DNA from: Steinernema hermaphroditum
Lineage: Eukaryota > Nematoda > Chromadorea > Rhabditida > Steinernematidae
DNA length: 64,000 bases
Direction of reading: 5' to 3'
Assembly (NCBI GenBank): GCA_030435675.1
Contig: CM059622.1
Coordinates: 13,392,001 to 13,456,000 of the forward strand
The stretch's first letter is position 1; the number at the start of each line of letters is the position of its first letter. Position numbers and translations under genes: made by a program. Below the pieces are notes generated by a model. The model made no database searches and had not been told where the DNA came from. It worked only from the letters and a program-made list of their open reading frames with translations. Positions 60,801 to 64,000 of the stretch are shown here, in pieces.

Positions 60801-63800
60801 CCCGTCGTAGAACGTCGTCGTCGTCGCCGGCGTCGGCGATCGATCGGCGCGGAGCGGATCGATAGCATCGCCCGATGATCTCTGCGAGGCGCCGCCGACG
60901 ACTTCTCAGCGTCCAGAGATCACAATCGACGGCGCCGGCGACGCGTCTGTGCTCAGAGGGAAGTCGGCGGCGCGGCGCCCCTCGCTAATCAAGGTGCTTC
61001 GGCGCGCGATGAATATGTAATTAGCGATAACACGGCGTCGGGAGAGATTCTGCGAAGCGTGGCGTCAGGCGGCGGCGGCGGAGGTGACGCCGCCGGCCAG
61101 GGTAAACAGGCGGATTTGGGGGAAGCGTGCGAGAAAATGGGATGATTAAGGAAGTGCCGGTTCCGGGAAAAGCGGACAGACGCTGAGATGCAACAACATG
61201 GGATGGGAGGAAGTTGAGTTTGAGGTAGGTCTCGTATTTCTGTTTTGAGGAGGGGATAAGATAAAGGTTTAAGGAAGTCGGAAAGAAAGCTTACATTGAC
61301 TGTTTTGTTTTGGAAATGTCTTTCTTTGAAGTGAAGTGATGGGTTTGTCGAATGGGGTAGCTGCGTGGGACGCTAAGTGCTAGGCTCTCCTATATGGGAA
61401 TAGAAATCATTGATCCAGATGTGTCCAGTGATCGGAAATGGTCAGCTAATAGGAAACCATTAGCTAGCTTCTAAAAACGGAGATTTCAGTCCAATTGACC
61501 TCGTCCCTTTTCATCACGAACATTGCATCGAAACGTAGATTTTGAAGTGAACGCATAAAGTATGTCGCAGTAAAGTTCCCCAACACTTTCTTGCTTTTTC
61601 TCTGTGAATTTCTGTCCATTTTACCATGCACTTTATATCATTTTATGGCAATTTTATTCCGTTTATGTTCGATATTCGGAACATACATACTGAAGAAGTC
61701 TGGTTACATTTTACTAATAACTAAATTGACCTTTATCCTGAATGTCCCACCGATTTAGAGCCGACAAAAGCCATTTGTTGCCACCTTATCTGTTAGGTTG
61801 TTAAGGCAGCATGCCCGACTTTATTACTCACAAGGCCGAAACTGCCCGAAAGTGTGACTGAGTCCCGAACCATGTACTTACATCCGCAAGCTCTACGCAT
61901 TCCCCATACAGTCAGCATGCCCGACTTTGAGCGATTGTCTCTTGTCAGGTAAATAGAGAAATTATCGAACATGTTGTTGATGAAAGCTGTTAGATTTTCA
62001 CCTATCGATTAGGTAGCATGAGATCCCTAGGGAAATGTTCGAGACAAAGTTCCACAAAGAGGATAAAGAGGGGAAAGATAGAAGATGGCTTACAATATCT
62101 GATCGATAGCGGAAATTTGTAGCCTTTATCTTCCTGTTTATTTTGCCCACAGGGCGCTTATTTGAGCTATTAGGATAATTACCGAACCTTCGTTTTTTGC
62201 ACTTTGGAGGGTGCAAGGTGAAGACAAAAACGTTATGAATTCTGGGGCCTTAAAAACAGAGATGGCCTACTGCGACAAATGACGTGGCCGTTCCTGGAAA
62301 CGCGCGAGACGAGGAAGCAATTCATGACGGATCACAACATCCCCAAAGCAAATTTCATTCCGGCTAATTGACATGTTTCTAATGAAATCCGTAGCACTAT
62401 AAGATGAGAGGTCGAATGAACCAAATATCATCATTGAACCTTGGGATAGTTTTGAACCGTTCGAAGTGAGAAGGCCCAAAAGGCCCAAAAAAGATGAACA
62501 CGGAAATGAGTATATTGCGGAAAACGCGGACTCTCCGTGTTTTGAGGAAAACACGATTTGTCTGCTCACACGCGCATGTTTGTGGTTGTTGGTCTTTTAG
62601 TCGATTTCCTGGAAGAGAAAACGCGCCAGACGGCAGAATGTATTCAAAAGGGATCAAAACACGTCGAGAGAAAAAACGTTATTCTAGGTAAATGGAACGA
62701 TATGTGGGAGAGTTTGAATAGAAATGATAAGTCAGTCTATTTAATGCTTGTTTGCTTTTTGTGAGTCTTTTTAGAAGACGGTTCTTTTCTCTAAACTTTA
62801 AACACAAGGAAGTAGTTATCACGGGGTGTAAGGAACATACTCAATACTTTTCCTTTCCCATATCTGCCAGACAGTCTGATCTGATCCTGACGTCTGAAAC
62901 TGACTCTGTCTACTCCTGTATTACTTACGATTTCACCCTCCATTTTTTTTAAAAGCACGAAATAATGAGTATGTATCTGCAAATGGACCAAAAAATGTAT
63001 GAAAAATTTTAAGAATTTTGTAACTTTGCTAAGAAGGAAGGTCGCCAAGAGACGCACGCCTGGCTGAAATATCGCACGACCGAGATGACCCATGTTCACA
63101 GGAATGAATAAACCAAATGGCCCGTTTTATTCTGTTCATTTACAGTAAAATCGAGTCCTTTTTTTGGAATTTGGTACCAAGGTTCCAAATGGATTAATTC
63201 AGATACGAAGCGCGGGAGGAACCTACTGTAGGACTGCCCTGAAAAAAACACACGAAAAAACATGAAGATACGAGACAAAGAGTGGAGATCTCCGGACAAG
63301 AGCTTACGGATATTAGAAACAAATTCTTGGTATTTCGAGCGATTACAAAGGATCAGTTCTCTAATTCGGAGATGAGCCTTAGGTCACCGAAAGGATGGAT
63401 CTCTGAACACAGGATAACAGAGATGTGAAGACGTTTCAGTGGAGCTGCCCACACGTTTATCGAATCCACAGCGACACTTGACCATAGAGCCAATATAATA
63501 AGCCATGGGAAACCCAAACTTTCATTTCCTCTCACTCAGCGACATTCAAAGAAGTATAACGATAATAGAGTGGTAACAACAAAATGTTTCAATTCTCTCA
63601 ATTAATCTCTTTTGAAAGAAACAGCTGAAAGGAAACAAAAAGTACGTTATTTTATATTTTGTGTTCATATAAATACTTGAGTAATTGAGTATGGGACACT
63701 ATGAATCACGAAGCATAGCGTGCGAAAGCGCGAATCCATCCTACAACAATTAGCTTCCCAAATTAACAACAAAAAAACCTCGTTTCAAAGCGTGCAATCG

Positions 63801-64000
63801 CTGGCAACTAGCCGCTACACTTTTGGGCAAACACGTGACCGCCGTTTACACATCCCATCGACGGGCACCTTTCCCATTCACGGTGGGCAAGCAGAGAATA
63901 AAGAACGCTCAAGAAGCGAAACCGGAATCTGTTTGTTTGGTGCAGGTTCTTTTTGTACTTTTGGACCCAACGTTTTCTTCAGAAATCGCGCGTCGGGTAC
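57884..64000. other. Gene-poor right end
   Basis: No supported gene in 6.1 kb. 59.75-60.08 kb carries two copies of the dispersed repeat (gaccgttcactctcctcg; gaacgatcgctggg). 60.72-61.11 kb is strongly GC- and CpG-rich, like 4.6-5.3 kb and 11.3-11.7 kb, possibly a promoter of a gene off the right edge. The rest is AT-rich with only short unrelated frames. Confidence 0.5.
60720..61110. other. GC-rich, CpG-rich block without recognisable coding
   Basis: Dense in cgacg/gcggcg, with no long frame of recognisable product. A possible first exon (MGWEEVEFE then gtaggt, around 61199-61226) follows it on the plus strand, but nothing downstream supports it. Confidence 0.35.

Overview
This window is eukaryotic nuclear DNA, almost certainly from a free-living rhabditid or diplogastrid nematode. 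A Pristionchus-like worm is my guess from gene style, not something the sequence proves. The reasons are compact multi-exon genes on both strands, mostly 40-60 bp GT-AG introns with TTTCAG-type acceptors, unpaired acceptor sites just 5' of several start codons (typical of spliced-leader trans-splicing), nematode-type gene families (a nuclear receptor with the GIHYGV first zinc finger, lineage-specific MDSVP proteins, a BTB protein) and many short dispersed repeats. I built gene models by hand from reading frames and splice sites; where exon phases agree from start to stop I trust them.

Layout. 1-1.7 kb: 3' part of an ANKRD13C-like GPCR chaperone (+). 2.2-3.7 kb: UBE2Q-type ubiquitin-conjugating enzyme (-). 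3.7-14 kb: gene-poor, with diverged repeats, GC-rich blocks and a decayed mariner element with perfect 28-bp inverted repeats at 9.57-10.89 kb. 14.0-15.3 kb: Tollip (-). 15.3-19.2 kb: gene-free, holding a 305+305-bp near-perfect inverted repeat with a tRNA-like core. 19.2-26.4 kb: a 15-exon MAP3K4/MEKK4 kinase (+). 26.9-31.1 kb: a tandem segmental duplication, each unit carrying one secreted Tyr-rich, amphipathic-peptide-bearing gene and one small type II membrane protein gene (all -). 31.7-34.2 kb: two intronless MDSVP paralogs (+). 34.4-35.4 kb: a membrane C-type lectin with a mucin-like stalk (-). 37.6-40.8 kb: cytosolic alanyl-tRNA synthetase (+). 40.9-45.5 kb: four minus-strand genes (small membrane protein, coiled-coil protein, BTB protein, La RNA-binding protein). 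46.3-49.9 kb: RPAP1 followed 52 bp later by a RING E3 gene (+), an operon-like pair. 50.1-54.1 kb: a nuclear hormone receptor with a 2.4-kb intron (-). 54.2-64 kb: gene-poor, with dispersed repeats and one possible tiny gene.

Most genes are single-copy housekeeping or signalling genes (translation, RNA polymerase II assembly, La RNA chaperone, ubiquitin, p38 signalling). The accessory part is 26.9-35.4 kb, where small secreted, membrane and lineage-specific genes duplicate and decay. The most unusual object is the secreted gene pair: each precursor carries two RRFKG-headed basic amphipathic segments behind acidic spacers, which looks like an undescribed peptide precursor family.
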